Positions 1-12,175 of a DNA stretch of 64,000 nt are shown one piece after another. The number at the start of each line of letters is the position of its first letter. Within the stretch, counting starts at the first letter, position 1. Both the position numbers and the translations under genes were made by a program. A model generated the notes under the pieces. That model saw nothing but the letters and a program-made list of their open reading frames with translations, made no database searches and had not been told where the DNA came from. The DNA is taken from contig CM034129.1 of NCBI GenBank assembly GCA_019914995.1, positions 9,665,725 to 9,729,724 of the forward strand. The letters are read 5' to 3'. Source of the DNA: Acanthochlamys bracteata. Taxonomy: Eukaryota > Streptophyta > Magnoliopsida > Pandanales > Velloziaceae.

Positions 1-329
1 TCTCGCAAGCGTAGCACTTCAGTTTTCATTTGTTCTTATTCCGCCGAAAACTGTAGTGGAGCTTCTTTTTCTTACCCGATCTTATCTTTGCCATTAGCAA
101 TACCTCTGCTTGCAGTCACTTGACGCAGAGCTCCTCCTTGCGCTTGCGACGTCTTTTTGCAAGCACAAAAATTACAACCTTGATAAATTTTTAAAATGAC
201 AATTGTTTGTCGTGTTAACAAATAAAGTGGTTGGACGCGTTTGGCAGTCTTAGGAGAAGGATAAGGCCCTCCCCGCTCATAAGACTTCATCTATTGCCCC
301 AACAACGTCAGGTAGGAGAATAAAGACCT

Positions 330-1010
330 TATAAGTGAATTGTCATCTAAAAGGAGTAGAATCTTCTGAATGAGAAGACGACATTATTATAACATCTAGC
401 TTCTAGCTTTTTCAGCTCTTCCCACACTTTCTTTGCGGCCTTAATCTTTTGGAATACTTCATAGCATTTCATCAGAGAGTGCAAGATGAATGCTTGTCAT
501 GGTGCACTCCATCTTCAACCACTTACCTTGGAGATGTTATGCCGTTCTTCCAACGCGGCAGTGCAGTTTTTCTTGGCAAGAATTACCAAGACCTTCATTC
601 TCTATAATGGATTGTCCCTCCCATTGAATTTCTCGATCTTATACTTGGTTGCCATTATATTAAAAAAAAACATGAGTGGCTTTAATATCACTTGTTACCA
701 ATGGAGTAACTTAGGCAATACGTAACACAGTCGCTTCGGAGAAGTGCATAGCAGAAGTAATGCAAGCGTGCCTATGAATCTTTTCAATCAAAGCAGCGGA
801 TCAAGAAAGATGAAATGCAAATCACAAAGGAGACGAACGTTTACATGGGAAACCTCTCATAGAAGAGTAAAACTCGTAAGCAGTCACCATGAAGAAGTTG
901 CATTAAACAGTAGAGATTACATCTTTACTTCCTTGGGAGAGCAATCACAAAGTCTCTTGGGTATTACACTCTACTCACACTTAACATACAAGCGGGAAAT
1001 CAAGTAGCTA
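330..1010 (-). mobile_element. Decayed Ty1/Copia-type LTR retroelement (LTR end, primer site, gag start)
   Basis: Read on the minus strand, about 1010 to 700 looks like the 3' part of an LTR, with a phrase typical of Copia LTR ends (a 'gtttTACTCTtctatgagagGTTTCCcatgtaa'-like stretch). At about 694-677 comes a primer-binding-site-like sequence, GTGATATTAAAGCC, close to the common plant form GTGGTATCAGAGCC. At 655 an ATG opens a gag-like frame beginning MATKYKIEKFNGRDN and later FQKIKAAKKVWEELKKL, which resembles the UBN2-type gag of Copia elements (K-x-EKFNG...W-x-MK...A-x-E-x-W-x-x-L). The frame has several stops and at least one shift, so the copy is dead. Nothing certain of protease, integrase or reverse transcriptase remains; the element may run past the left edge. 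Seen: motifs and order. Inferred: family. Confidence 0.65.
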
Positions 1011-1844
1011 CCACCTACAAGCAAATACATCCTATTGCCTTCTAATCGATTCTATCCGATCTTCCTCCAAGTAATGCCCTGTGTTTGTATTTATTACCAA
1101 TCTACAAGCTGGTGAATAGCACCTCTAGCCAGTGCCTTCTGCCAGCCTCTATTAGCTCCTGGTGTGGCGGCAACAGCTGCTGAAGCAGCTCCTACAAATC
1201 AGTGAAGTGTCAGGAGCTCTGCCACGTGGTCAACCTCCACAAAGATGCCATTGCCTACTCCCTCACCTGATGTCGGCTCATACATTACCAGAGCTGCTGA
1301 AGCTGCTCTGAAAGTCTGCAAGAGCACCACAATATTAGGTGTACCTGAAATAGGTCTGTGAAGTCTGTTGCTGGCTTCGTCAAGGATGCTCCAAGGTTGG
1401 CGATTGCAGGCAACTTACTGAAGCATGCTGCTCATACTCCTGATGAGCAGCTACATACTTGCCCTATCCAACTGCTCAGCATTCTTGGCTCCTTATGCCA
1501 AGCTCTTTGCCACCACAGCCCAAGCTGTTCAAGCATTTGCCAAGATTCATTGTTAAGTGTAAAACTTTAATGCTACTTCCAACACAATTTCTCATTGCTT
1601 GCTCATTCTTGTCCAATTTCAATCAGTAAATGCCAGGCTGCCGCTGAATTATTTTTTTGCTTACTTGCCTCCATACATTGTAATGTTAACCTGAATCAAG
1701 ATATTGCCGGCTCCTGAATGTTTTCTCTTATATCTTCTGCAAGTATGTTTCAAGGTGTCATTTTATCCGATTGGCAAGTAGTTCATGTGCCTTTATAGTA
1801 CGAATTATACTGCATGCTGTATAACCTTTCTAGCCTTAATGCAG
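1011..1844. other. Unassigned stretch between LTR relic and ATG101 exons
   Basis: This 0.8-kb stretch is less AT-rich than the usual spacer and has a GCTGCTGAAGC-rich segment at about 1150-1300 and short open frames, but no frame matches a family I recognise. It should contain the 5' exons of the ATG101 gene if that gene were compact. I looked for the N-terminal half of ATG101 on the plus strand and did not find it. It may be the rest of the LTR, part of a long ATG101 intron, or both. Confidence 0.35.
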
Positions 1845-2504
1845 ATATGCTTGTCTTTCTATGAGGTCAAGAACAAGCAAGCAACCTGGTTTAGCAATAA
1901 GAGTGAGCGTCTTGATTGGGAACAATGGTATATCCATTTGCATGTTGTGAATCCCAAAGTATATGGCAGAGCAAGTCACAGTAAGAAGACTAGTGACCAA
2001 GGAGGTAGAATCTGGTTCTGGATTGATTTAACTAAGATAGCTTGCATATTTTAGGCAGACTTTGGCAAAGTTTTGATATGTATTAGCATTTTCTATTTTT
2101 AATTTAATCGAGTCCAGAGAGCTCATTAGAGGAGAGGAGCTCGAGGCGAGTTGTGCTAGAATCATCTCTACGTGAAGTCTTGTTTCAGGTTATAAAGTTT
2201 GTCAATGAGAAGAAGGACCATATTCCACCTGTACCGAATCCGGAGGTTATATCATTCCCATATGAGATAACAATCCCAAGGTAAGTTTCTCATCTACCAA
2301 TCTTGATCAAACATTTTGATAGAATTTGCTACTTTCATTCTCAGTCATTCTTCACATACATTGATATTGCTAACTCCAACCTGCTTTCTTTGTGATGAGT
2401 TTTGTTTTCTTTTCATGTGCAGCTCGTCAGATTCGACGTTCGGGTGGAACACTGATATGTTCAAGAGGATGCTGCAAACTGGCCACCCAACCATGCTCAA
2501 TTGA
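1845..2504 (+). CDS. ATG101: ATG101 autophagy protein, C-terminal exons only
   Basis: Three exons, 1845-2004, 2118-2280 and 2423-2504 (TGA), join in frame to give about 134 residues. They read ICLSFYEVKNKQATWFSNK, then WEQWYIHLHVVNPKV, LESSLREVLFQVIKFVNEKK and FPYEITIP, ending in a tail with FKRMLQTGHPTMLN. This matches the C-terminal two thirds of plant ATG101, a HORMA-fold protein of about 215-220 residues in the ATG1/ATG13 kinase complex that starts autophagosome formation. Introns are short with GT-AG ends and there are no stops, so this part looks intact. The first 80 or so residues are not found in 1-1844. Either the 5' exons lie left of the window across an intron enlarged by the LTR element, or the gene is a 5'-truncated copy. 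The identity is firm; whether it is functional is open. Confidence 0.85.
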
Positions 2505-5094
2505 CAAATACCTGCCTGTTATTAAGATAGCCTCGATCCAAATGAATAACATGGAGTTAGGAAAATCTCTACAGCGAAGATAATTAATATTTAAAACATC
2601 AGATGAATCTCTACTACTTTGTTGTTTTTGTACATAAACAACTTGCTATTGCTATGTATATATCGATGTCTAAACGAATTAGAAAATAGCTTAATCCACC
2701 TTGATCTGCATCTCTTCCTATTAGCAGTGTTTTAAAATTTCCATTGGTAGCAAAGCTTGGTGATGTCAAGTGCCCCGTTCTTTATGCCAACCTTCGGCAC
2801 TTAGTTTTTTTACTCAACTGGACAACGTAGTCTACCATGTTTATGGATATTAACTAACAGCAACTGCTGTCTTTACATTTTTCTCCTGAGCTGTAATATT
2901 TTTGTGTTCAATTTATGCTCTAGGTATTTTAGTCGCGCTATGTTCATTATACCATGCTGAAGTTATGCTAAAATGCTTCCTCTGTTTTGTGTGTTTTTTA
3001 TTGTGAGACCAACCATGAGATTTGTTTCATATCAAACTACAATAAGGATGTGTTCTTTTGTCCTGCTTAAAACCATTTTTTTGAGCTAAAAGTTACTATT
3101 GTTATTTAGTAATTAATTTTATAATTTAGTTTATTCAAAAAGTGTCTCTGTTTTTTTTTTTTTTCCCCTAAATGGGAAAGAGAAACAAATCCTTAGAAGT
3201 GTAATATTATGAAAGAAAAGCAGGTGAGAGGAGAATATTGATGAGCCTCCTCGAAAGGAAGAATAAGTGAATGTTTGGAAGAGGTTTTTTTATTAATACT
3301 ATTTTTTTAATAAAGTTTTAAAAATATTTTATAAAATTTTTTGAAAATTTTAAGAGTACAGAAAATTTAATGTTAATTATTATTTTTTTAATAATTTTTT
3401 GAAGTAAAAATATTAGAGATTTTTTTAAAAATTAAAAATATTCATATTTTTAGAATTTTTTAATAAGCAATTTCAAATATCTTCTAAAATAAAAAACTTA
3501 TAAATTTTAGTAGATTTATGCTAATATATTTCGCAGCGCGATCAATTATATGCTTTGCAATCTACATAAGTTCAAGTTTATTTTTTGCCTTTTTAGAAGG
3601 ATTAACAAGCAAGATACAGCCTTTTATTATAAACTACCTATAAGAATAACCAAAATGTGCAAATAATACAACATTTAACTATTTTTTAGTATAAATTTAC
3701 ATAAATTTTTAGTTAAATATGTATTAAAATAACCAACACTTGAACATTCAAAATCAAAGAAATGATTGATAAGTCGAATTTATGTAAGTGCTACAAACTT
3801 GCGTAATTTTTTTTTGTTTTCCAAATAAGTTCTTTTAGTAATAAATGAATTTATATTGTCAATTTTACTTCGTGATACCATATAAACTTACTACTAACTG
3901 GAGCTTTGTTTCTTTGCTTACAAAATAAGCAGCTAATTACTTGTTTACTACAATGAAACTTTCGATAAGTTAATTACTATGTAGAGAACAAAAAAGTTGC
4001 ATTAAATGCGTGTTTATTTTGAACTAAATTTAATTTTTAAAAATAAGTTTTAAAATAAAATTAAAAGTTAATATTTTAATAAAATTTATTTTTATTAAAA
4101 TTAAAATTTTTATTAAAATAATTTATTTTAAATATTAAATTTATTTTATATTAAAAATATATTTGAAGAAAAATAAACTTGATGGGTTGATAAATGAAAC
4201 CTAAATGAGGATGGATTTAGCGTCACGTTTCAAAAGCTATTTTTTAATTTTTTTTGTTTTATATTTTTTAATATATATTTTATAAGTATTTAAAAAATTT
4301 ATTTAAAAATTTAGATAGTTTATTAATTTTTTTAGAAATAAAAAATATAAAACTTATTTTTTAAAAAAATAAAAATATTTTTTATTTTAAAAAAATTATT
4401 TTATAAGCAATTTCAAAATGTAAGCGGAATCTCATCTCACATTTCTTTTTACAAATAGAGGTTTAAGATTTGTTTCAAATGCTCAGTTTTGTAAAAATAA
4501 AAAATAAAATAGAAGTAAAATTTAGTATTTCAAAATATATAAATAAATATAAATTAGAATTAAAATTTTATAAATTATTCGAAGTTTATAATCTGACGAA
4601 AAAAAAAATTTTTTGAATATTTAAAATATGCCTTAATATTGCGAAATGTTTATCAATAGCGAAGAATCTTACGAAACTAATTGTTTCTGAGCTTATCTTG
4701 CGAAGCAACCAACAAAATTATGCGATTTCTATTTTATTGTTATAAACACCAAAATGGTGTATATGCTTCACTGCGTCTTGTAACACAAACAAACAAACCA
4801 GCAAACAGGCAACCTTCAATCTCAGTCTTTGTTTTTCAGTTCAGTGCACGTTTAACACTGTCCTTTCAAGGTATTTTTTTATTTAGTTTTATTTTCAAAT
4901 AAAACATAAATCATTTTTAAAATTTTGAAAATTATTTTTAAAAAATAATATGTTTTCTTTTTCTTCTTTTTAAGCAATCCGAAACGACCCCCTACTTCAA
5001 TCAACAACAACAGCAGCAGCTGGTCAATCCATCCATCGATCAATTTATTCACCAATATAGTTCAATCCGTTCAATCATACCATCACCGGCGGTC
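2505..5094. other. AT-rich intergenic region and DEP1 upstream region
   Basis: No coding region is visible. The first 250 bases are the likely 3' UTR of ATG101. About 3260-4650 is very AT-rich, with repeated A/T runs of the MITE-like type seen throughout the window. From about 4970 the sequence becomes CAA/CAG-rich just before the DEP1 start and is probably its 5' UTR. No convincing TATA box could be singled out in so AT-rich a background. Confidence 0.6.
4222..4420. repeat. AT-rich MITE-like repeat with imperfect inverted ends
   Basis: The left end reads TTCAAAAGCTATTTTTTAA and the right end, reversed, reads TTTTGAAATTGCTTATAAAA, around an almost pure A/T core. Related ends occur elsewhere in the window (for example at 46117-46353). 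No coding capacity. Confidence 0.4.
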
Positions 5095-8000
5095 ATGGAT
5101 TCGGCTGCCGTGGCGCTAAGGTCGGCTGCGTACCTCGACGGCAGCGCTGCGGTGAACGAAGCGCGCGAGCTCGTTGCCGATCTCTGCCGACAGTTCTACT
5201 CGCTTGGTTGGGTCTCTGGCACCGGCGGTAGCATCACGATCAAAGCTCACGATCCTAACGTTCCCAAGTCACAGCAACTCATCGTCATGTCTCCTTCAGG
5301 TCTCTAGATTCTTTTCCTTTTCTAAAGATTTTGGCGAATTCAATTTTTCGAACCTGATCAACTAATCTTCAGGTCTTATTTCTTCTTTGTTGATTTTTAA
5401 TTTTGTTTCATTTTGATTCTCTGTTTTCTGTTTGTTGTAATTTTTTAGTCAGTGATTAAGGTGCCAGTTAACAGAGCTTAGTGTTACCTAATAAAAATTT
5501 ATTTTTATTTTTTAATATTTCTATAATATTTAAAATTTGTTTTAGAAATTTGTAAACCATAAAATAAAATATATGTACAAAAATGTTTCTTATTTTATTA
5601 AAAATTAAATTTATATAAAAATTTTAAAATAATTTTTAAAATTTTTTTTTTTATCTTGCACTTTCAATATCTACTTAAAAGTTTTTCTAAAACCCCAGTT
5701 TCCTCCAGTCCAGTGTGGTCCACTCACTCAATTTCTGTGTTAATTAGGAAGTTTAATCTTAGAGAGAGAGAGAGAGAGAGAGAATTTGCGGTTGAGATTG
5801 ATTGTTCTGTTAGAGAGCTGATTGGATTGGAACCGATTGAAATTGGATGGGTTTGCAGGGGTGCAGAAGGAGCGCATGCATCCTGAAGACATGTACGTTC
5901 TATCAGGTACCGGAGATGTTTTGTCGGCGCCAAAAGCCAAGCCATACCCACACAAAGCACCGAAGTGCTCCGATTGCGCTCCACTCTTCATGAAGGTATT
6001 GTGTTCTCTACTTAGCTCATGAATTGTTTGAGTATTTGACAGTATGAATGGTTGATTTTGGAACATGTTTAAAACCAAATTTGTTTATGAATGGGTTTAC
6101 CGTGATAATGAACTGTAATGCTCTCCCTCTCTCATTGCTGTCTTTATAAGCTTTTTACTAGTTGCATTATTCACGTTGTGAATGTGAAATTATTGGTTTC
6201 TCTACATCTCTCTCTCTAATCAGTTCTTCTTCTGATGAGTTAATTTCACGCAGCGATTGAATGTGTTATTTAGTGTATTGTAATTGTGATGCATAATCTG
6301 GTGGGTTCCCTTCTAGAAGTTATTAAGAAATGGAGGTTGCTTGCATCCTGAATGCAGAACTGTAACCTAACAGATATCTCATGTTAAGAATGAAGCCTCC
6401 AAGTATGTTGCCTTATTGCTTACATCACTTCGTTCGTGTACGATAATAGTCTTTATAAGATATAACAACATTCAGAGTATTTTGGTTGTTTCTTTTCAGA
6501 ATGTTTATGTGCACATTAAAAATGAACATCTCGTGTGTTCTTGTTTGGTCAGTTTTGAACGAATAGTTACTCTTATTGAAATCATTGCATGATCTGTTAT
6601 ATCTAGCTCATTTTCGTGTTTTCAGCAGTTCTTCAAAACCATTGTTATTGTTATTTTTGTTATAAAAGATTTTTAGAAACAGTATTTCAAGTTTTTAGGT
6701 ATATGCTTTTCGTGCTGACTTTGTTCTGATATATCAAATGTGGCAGGCTTATCAGATGCGCAATGCCGGGGCCGTTATTCATAGTCATGGAATGGAGTCC
6801 TGTCTCGCGACCATGATCAATCCTTCAGCCAAAGATTTCCGTGTAAGCTATGGTTTTTCTATTACTTTCATGTGAACAGAAACCTAAAAAGCATCAAAAT
6901 TCTCTTACTTTTGTTGCATATCTAATATCTATATGAAAGCAGTCTCGATGTTTGCCAATGGAACTTAGAACTTTCTGAATTCGTATAAAAGTACATTTTA
7001 TCTGTTACCTCACACAAAATGGCAGGAAGTTCCTATATAACGCCAGTAGTTAGTGCATAGACACAGATTATTGAGTTGAGGAGTTTCTTCCGTTTCCAAC
7101 TATTTAGAGTCCTGACACGTTAAAGCTTGTGTAAATCTTGCTTTACTAGTTCACTTCAGTTCCTTACTGTAAGACTGGACTGGCTTGATATTTTTCAAGT
7201 TTTGAATTACACAAAATTGTCATAGTAAAGCTATATCATTAAGCAATGCATCAATATTTAGTGGTAGATGGGCAACTCTAATTTAAATTTCGAAACGAGG
7301 AGAAAAACAGAGTCATAAAGTACCTGCTTCCTTTTCAGGAGTTTCTTTTTTCTTCTCAAATTTAGTTGTATTAGTATGTGTTTTCTTCAATCAGTTGTTG
7401 CCTCTGACATTTACGTACTCGACACTTTATCATATGGTGCAGATAACTCACATGGAAATGATAAAAGGAATACAAGGACACGGATATCATGATGAGCTTG
7501 TTGTACCAATTATTGAAAACACTGCACATGAACGTGAGCTTACAGATTCTCTCAGTGAAGCGGTAATTAGTAATCATGTAGTTATGTTGTAGGGTCTTTA
7601 TTTTTATAACTAGTCAAATGGTGATTTTCGTTTTTGGATGACCAGTAAATTGAAGGCATCACAATTATATTTTTCCTTGACTTGCTCCTTTGTTGTTCAA
7701 TCCAATTATGTTCAGTAGTTGTGGGCTGAGGCTACATAGGAAGCCATGCTATCACATATTTCTAGTTGTTATCATGTGCATGCATGTATGCATGTGTCTT
7801 GAGAGAACAAATTGTTCTAGTCAAACTGCATGCATCATATTGGACATTTAAGCAACTTATAGAATTATTGGTAGTTGAACTCAGTTTTTAGATATACTCA
7901 TATATACTAAGCTCATGCATCACGCACTCGCAGGCACAAACATAAAATATTGATACTCCTATGGATATAGAAGTTCTCGTATAATTTTAAGAGTTGCAGA

Positions 8001-11000
8001 GGAGTTACATGACTGGGCTGAGTTTGAAATATTATGTACCCTCTGCTCCCTTCTCTTTTGCGTGAGAATTACCTACTAAAGATATGTGCTTCCTGTTTTG
8101 CATTCCAAGTCTTGGTGTCATGTGAACCTTACGAGCAGCTTACCTCTTATATTACAGATTGCTGCATACCCGAAGACAACAGCTGTCCTTGTTCGCAACC
8201 ATGGGGTATATGTTTGGGGAGACTCTTGGATCAGTGCCAAAACACAGGTTTACTTCATTTAAGACAAATCTGAAGATAATTTAAGGCAAATCTGAGATAC
8301 CTTAGTACCTCCTTCCCTTGCTCTTGTCCTTCTTAGATTTCATATCTTGTATCTATTCCATGCTATCTATAAATGTGAAGAGCTGTACTGATTTCAAAGC
8401 AATCATGGAAGAACATGTGAATTATGGTTAGTTTGGAATATTTAGTACTATACAATTTGAGGTGCTATTTAATATCATGAATATTCTAGCACATTAGCTA
8501 GCTTGGACATGTTACTAGATATTATATTATAATATTTTAAGAGCAGTGCAGGTTAAGCTTGCCTATTATGGTAGAGACCCCATGGCATTTTAAAGCTCCA
8601 TGAAAACGTTATCAATAAATATTTTTACTGTCATGTTTTGTCCTTCTGGGGAACTTGTTATGTTTAACAAAGATTTTGTATTTACTTCCTATAATGTGCC
8701 AGCTCCAAGGTTTCTTTTTCTTTTTCCGTGCTCAACTTATTTTTTAGGCACTTGCACTCTTATGGTTTTCTGCCCCTCTTATTTGTTTATTGTAGTATAA
8801 GTAGTTGTAGCTATGATTTTTAAAATTGCATGTGGTTAAATTTTTCTACTTTTTGCACCTTCATCAGGCTGAATGCTACCATTACCTTTTTGATGCTGCT
8901 ATCAAGCTGCATCAATTGGGTATTGACTGGACTACTCCCAGTCATGGCCCAGTAAGTATGCAGAAATGTGTTCCAGGTGCCAACAGAAACTTACATGATG
9001 CTACAAAGGCAGCACTCATGAACGGCAATCATATTGCTACACCATCAAGGGTAGGTTTACACATCTAATGTATGAGGTTTTCTCCTTCATATTTTAATTT
9101 TTTTAAGATTAATTTTTATTTTTATTTTTATTTTTTTAATTACTTCGTTTGTACCATTATAGTGTTATTGTCACGTTCCTTGGTTTTGCTTTCTTAATGG
9201 CAATCCAATTTTTACCTTGTGTATTGTTTCTAAGTTGATTCTTGATAGAACAAATGACCTGTTTTGACTATCTTAACGTTTGGTTGCAGAAATGCATTGT
9301 TCTTGACATTGAAGGTACGACAACTCCAATATCATTCGTCACAGATGTCCTTTTCCCCTATGCTCGTGATAATGTGCAGAAACATTTGCGATCCACTTAT
9401 GGAAGTGAGGAAACCAAGGATGATATCAAGCTATTACGTGCTCAAGTAAAGTTTGTGACTGAATTTTAGTTCTTAGCTAATCCGTCTTCAATAAAGCAAT
9501 TTATGATTTTTCTGGGCTTTATTAGTCTTATTCTACATAAATAGTTCTCATCGAGTTGCTTCTCCTTGAGCTACTGACTTTGTATTTTGATTAGGACTAT
9601 GGGTCGCATTAGCAAAGTTTATGTTCATTAACTCATGTTTGTTTATAAAAATGCTGTAGCCATCTGTGCTGCATAAAGCAAATTTTGTTGAGGACACATA
9701 TCTCTTATCCTTTCTATAGTATATAATGATAGATTTTCTCACATTGGTTGTTTCATTTGTGTGTTGTGGAACAATACGTCAGGTTGAAGATGACTTGGCT
9801 AAGGGGTTTCTGGTGCAGTACCAATTCCACTGGATGATGCTGAGAAGGAAGAGGTGATAAATGCTTTGGTAACTAATGTGGAAGCCATGATTAAAGCTGA
9901 CAGAAAAATAACTGCTCTTAAACAACTTCAGGTGCCTCAAGTAACTTCTGTAGGGTACCCTTTATATGAGGGTTTTGTTATTACATATTTGTTTCTCTTT
10001 GACACGCAGGGGCATATTTGGAGAACTGGGTTTCAGAGTAGTGAACTTCAAGGAGTTGTTTTTGAGGATGTTCCAGATGCCCTCAAGAAGTGGCATGCTG
10101 ATGGTATCAAGGTTATTTTCCTCTACAGAAGTGATATTTTTCAATAATTATGTTTTGCATTTGACATGCTGTCATGGGGTATACTACGTGTGGCAATGCC
10201 GCCTAGACTTGGCAAACTATAGTATAATCTTAAGAGACTTCTCTTCAATTATTTCTCTTCTGTGGTCAAAGAAGTTCTCCTATCTTTATGTGTTAGTTAA
10301 TTTCTTAGCTTAGAGTTAGTTGACATGTCACTGTTGACTGTAATTGGTGTATGCATCAGTTCTATCTAAGCATTTGAACAATGTTACTGAGTGCAGGTTT
10401 ATATTTACTCTAGCGGAAGTAGGGAGGCTCAGCGTCTCATTTTTGGAAATACTGTATATGGAGATCTGAGAGCATTTTTGTGTGGATTTTTTGACACCAC
10501 AGTGGGGTACGTTTGCTGTTTGGGAAGTTGTGTTTTTTATTTGACAAATACTAATTTAAGGGTGCGGCATTTCTTTGTTTCATCTTCAGAAACAAAAGAG
10601 AGTCACGAAGTTACTTTGAGATCTTTCAATCCGTAGGAGTGGATAATCCATCTGAGATCTTGTTTGTGACAGACGTCTATCAAGAGGCTATAGCTGCAAA
10701 AGCTGCAGGTTTTTCTGCTAGGAATTCTTTCCATTCTTGAGCATGCTTATTAGTTTTTTTGATTTGCAGTAAGACAACCTTCATCTACATTTGTTTGGAG
10801 AATTTTCGTTATGTTCCTTACTCTGTTTAAAAAATTAGTTTGGTTATCTTAAGCTTTAATCTCAAACTTCCTTTTTTTGTTATATGCATTTTATGAAGCT
10901 CTTACGGTTGATTATGTTTCTTATTGCAACTTGCTTGTTCGTGTAGACTTTTTCTAGGTATAGCAGAAGATTGTTGCTTCTAGCTAATTGCTGAATTGTA

Positions 11001-12175
11001 ATAGTATGCCTTGAGTCTAACTGAACTAAAGTTAAGCTTTATTGGTCATGATCAAAAGACTAACCATTAATAGTAGGCTTAATTCTTGGTTATTAGCATC
11101 AAGTTTCATACGTCTAGCCTTTTGAGTTACTAGCCAATAGATCTTCGCTTACATCAAGTTCATACCTGGAATAAGTGTGTGCTTGAAGTTGCCTTCCTAT
11201 ATGAATTAGTTTTCACTTACATAAAATGAGCAGGCATGAATTAATTTGTCCTGCTAATGCTATTAATTTTTTTTTCTAGTTTAAAAATTCAGCTGCCACG
11301 TACCACGAAAGCACTCTCCCGGCGGCGAGGTCCAAAAAAGTTCAATTATTTTTTTCCCCCCTCTCCACTCGGACTAAACCGCCTACTCGGCTTCTTGTAT
11401 TAGTGCACAATTCTCACATTTTCATATTACAGCATCTTCAAGGCAGTTTATAAGCATCATCTTATGGCTTGTATCACCTCATTAAAGAAAGGGCTGTATG
11501 AGGAGCGGTTGCTGAAAAAAAGGACGTAGAACATATTTCTACATTGGAAACTGACTAAGTTATTTTGGTAAAACTCACTGAAGTGCTAAGTTTGCAAATG
11601 TGATTGGTGAAACCTATGTTGTAGCCTAAGGGATTGTAGCGTTTATGGCTAGTTAATTAGTAAATTTTCGCCAAATTGTGACAACTCTCACGTCCTTTCT
11701 CAGTTGATTTAGGATTCTTAAAAGGAGGATAAGTTTTATGTTTACACTGATTTGTTCTTGAAGCTGAAAGTTCTTAAGAGAAATCTTTAGACGCATAAAT
11801 TGCAATTTGATAATATGCCAGTGTGTGATATCCCCAGGAAGTGTAACATGCATAGCTAGCAATTTAGTATTACTCCCTGAAATATAATCTCCAGCACCTT
11901 GGTAGAGATTTAGGATTCTGAGAGAAAAGGTTCATGTTTACAACTGACTTGTTATTTCAATATACTTTGTAAGGGTCATTTAAACATTTCTAATGTGAAA
12001 CAGGATCAGTCGTTATGCATGTTATGTATCTTACATGTTCAGCTAATTATACTTGTTTTGGCTGCTAATGATCCTATCTCCAGGCCTAGAAGTAATTGTA
12101 TCAGTTCGCCCTGGGAATACTCCCCTCCCAGAAAACCATGGATTTGCAACAGTTACAACCTTTGCTGATATTTGA
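5095..12175 (+). CDS. DEP1: Methylthioribulose-1-phosphate dehydratase / enolase-phosphatase (DEP1), with a 1-bp frameshift in exon 8
   Basis: This trifunctional cytosolic enzyme of the methionine salvage (Yang) cycle dehydrates methylthioribulose-1-phosphate, then enolises and dephosphorylates the product to acireductone. Exons: 5095-5299, 5859-5995, 6747-6842, 7443-7562, 8158-8247, 8868-9050, 9290-9445, 9783-9931, 10010-10111, 10397-10506, 10590-10708, 12084-12175. The N-terminal class II aldolase-type dehydratase has SGTGGSIT (41-48) and zinc histidines H126, H128 and H201. The HAD-type phosphatase starts at about 278 with DIEGTT (D283, E285), then YSSGS (417-421) and FVTDVYQEA (near 479). 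Exon 8 lacks one base: after VEDDLAKG the frame breaks at the GGGG run 9803-9806 and meets TGA at 9855-9857. One more G would give a 519-residue protein, the usual family size. As written, the phosphatase half is lost. A base-calling error in the G run is the simplest explanation, but a real null allele is possible. Confidence 0.93.
5761..5783. repeat. (GA)n microsatellite in DEP1 intron 1
   Basis: About eleven uninterrupted AG units lie some 75 bases before exon 2 of DEP1. Length is likely to vary between individuals. Confidence 0.9.

Noticed and set aside
1358-1570. Frame containing KSVAGFVKDAP, reminiscent of rubber-particle (REF/SRPP) proteins
   Set aside because: Similarity is limited to a few residues and the rest does not follow the family; not enough for a call.
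5740-6078. 112- and 86-codon minus-strand frames over DEP1 exon 2
   Set aside because: Antisense to a conserved exon and partly built from the GA microsatellite.
9966-10313. 115-codon plus-strand frame over DEP1 exon 9
   Set aside because: Out of frame with the enzyme; it runs through an intron and contains no family motif.
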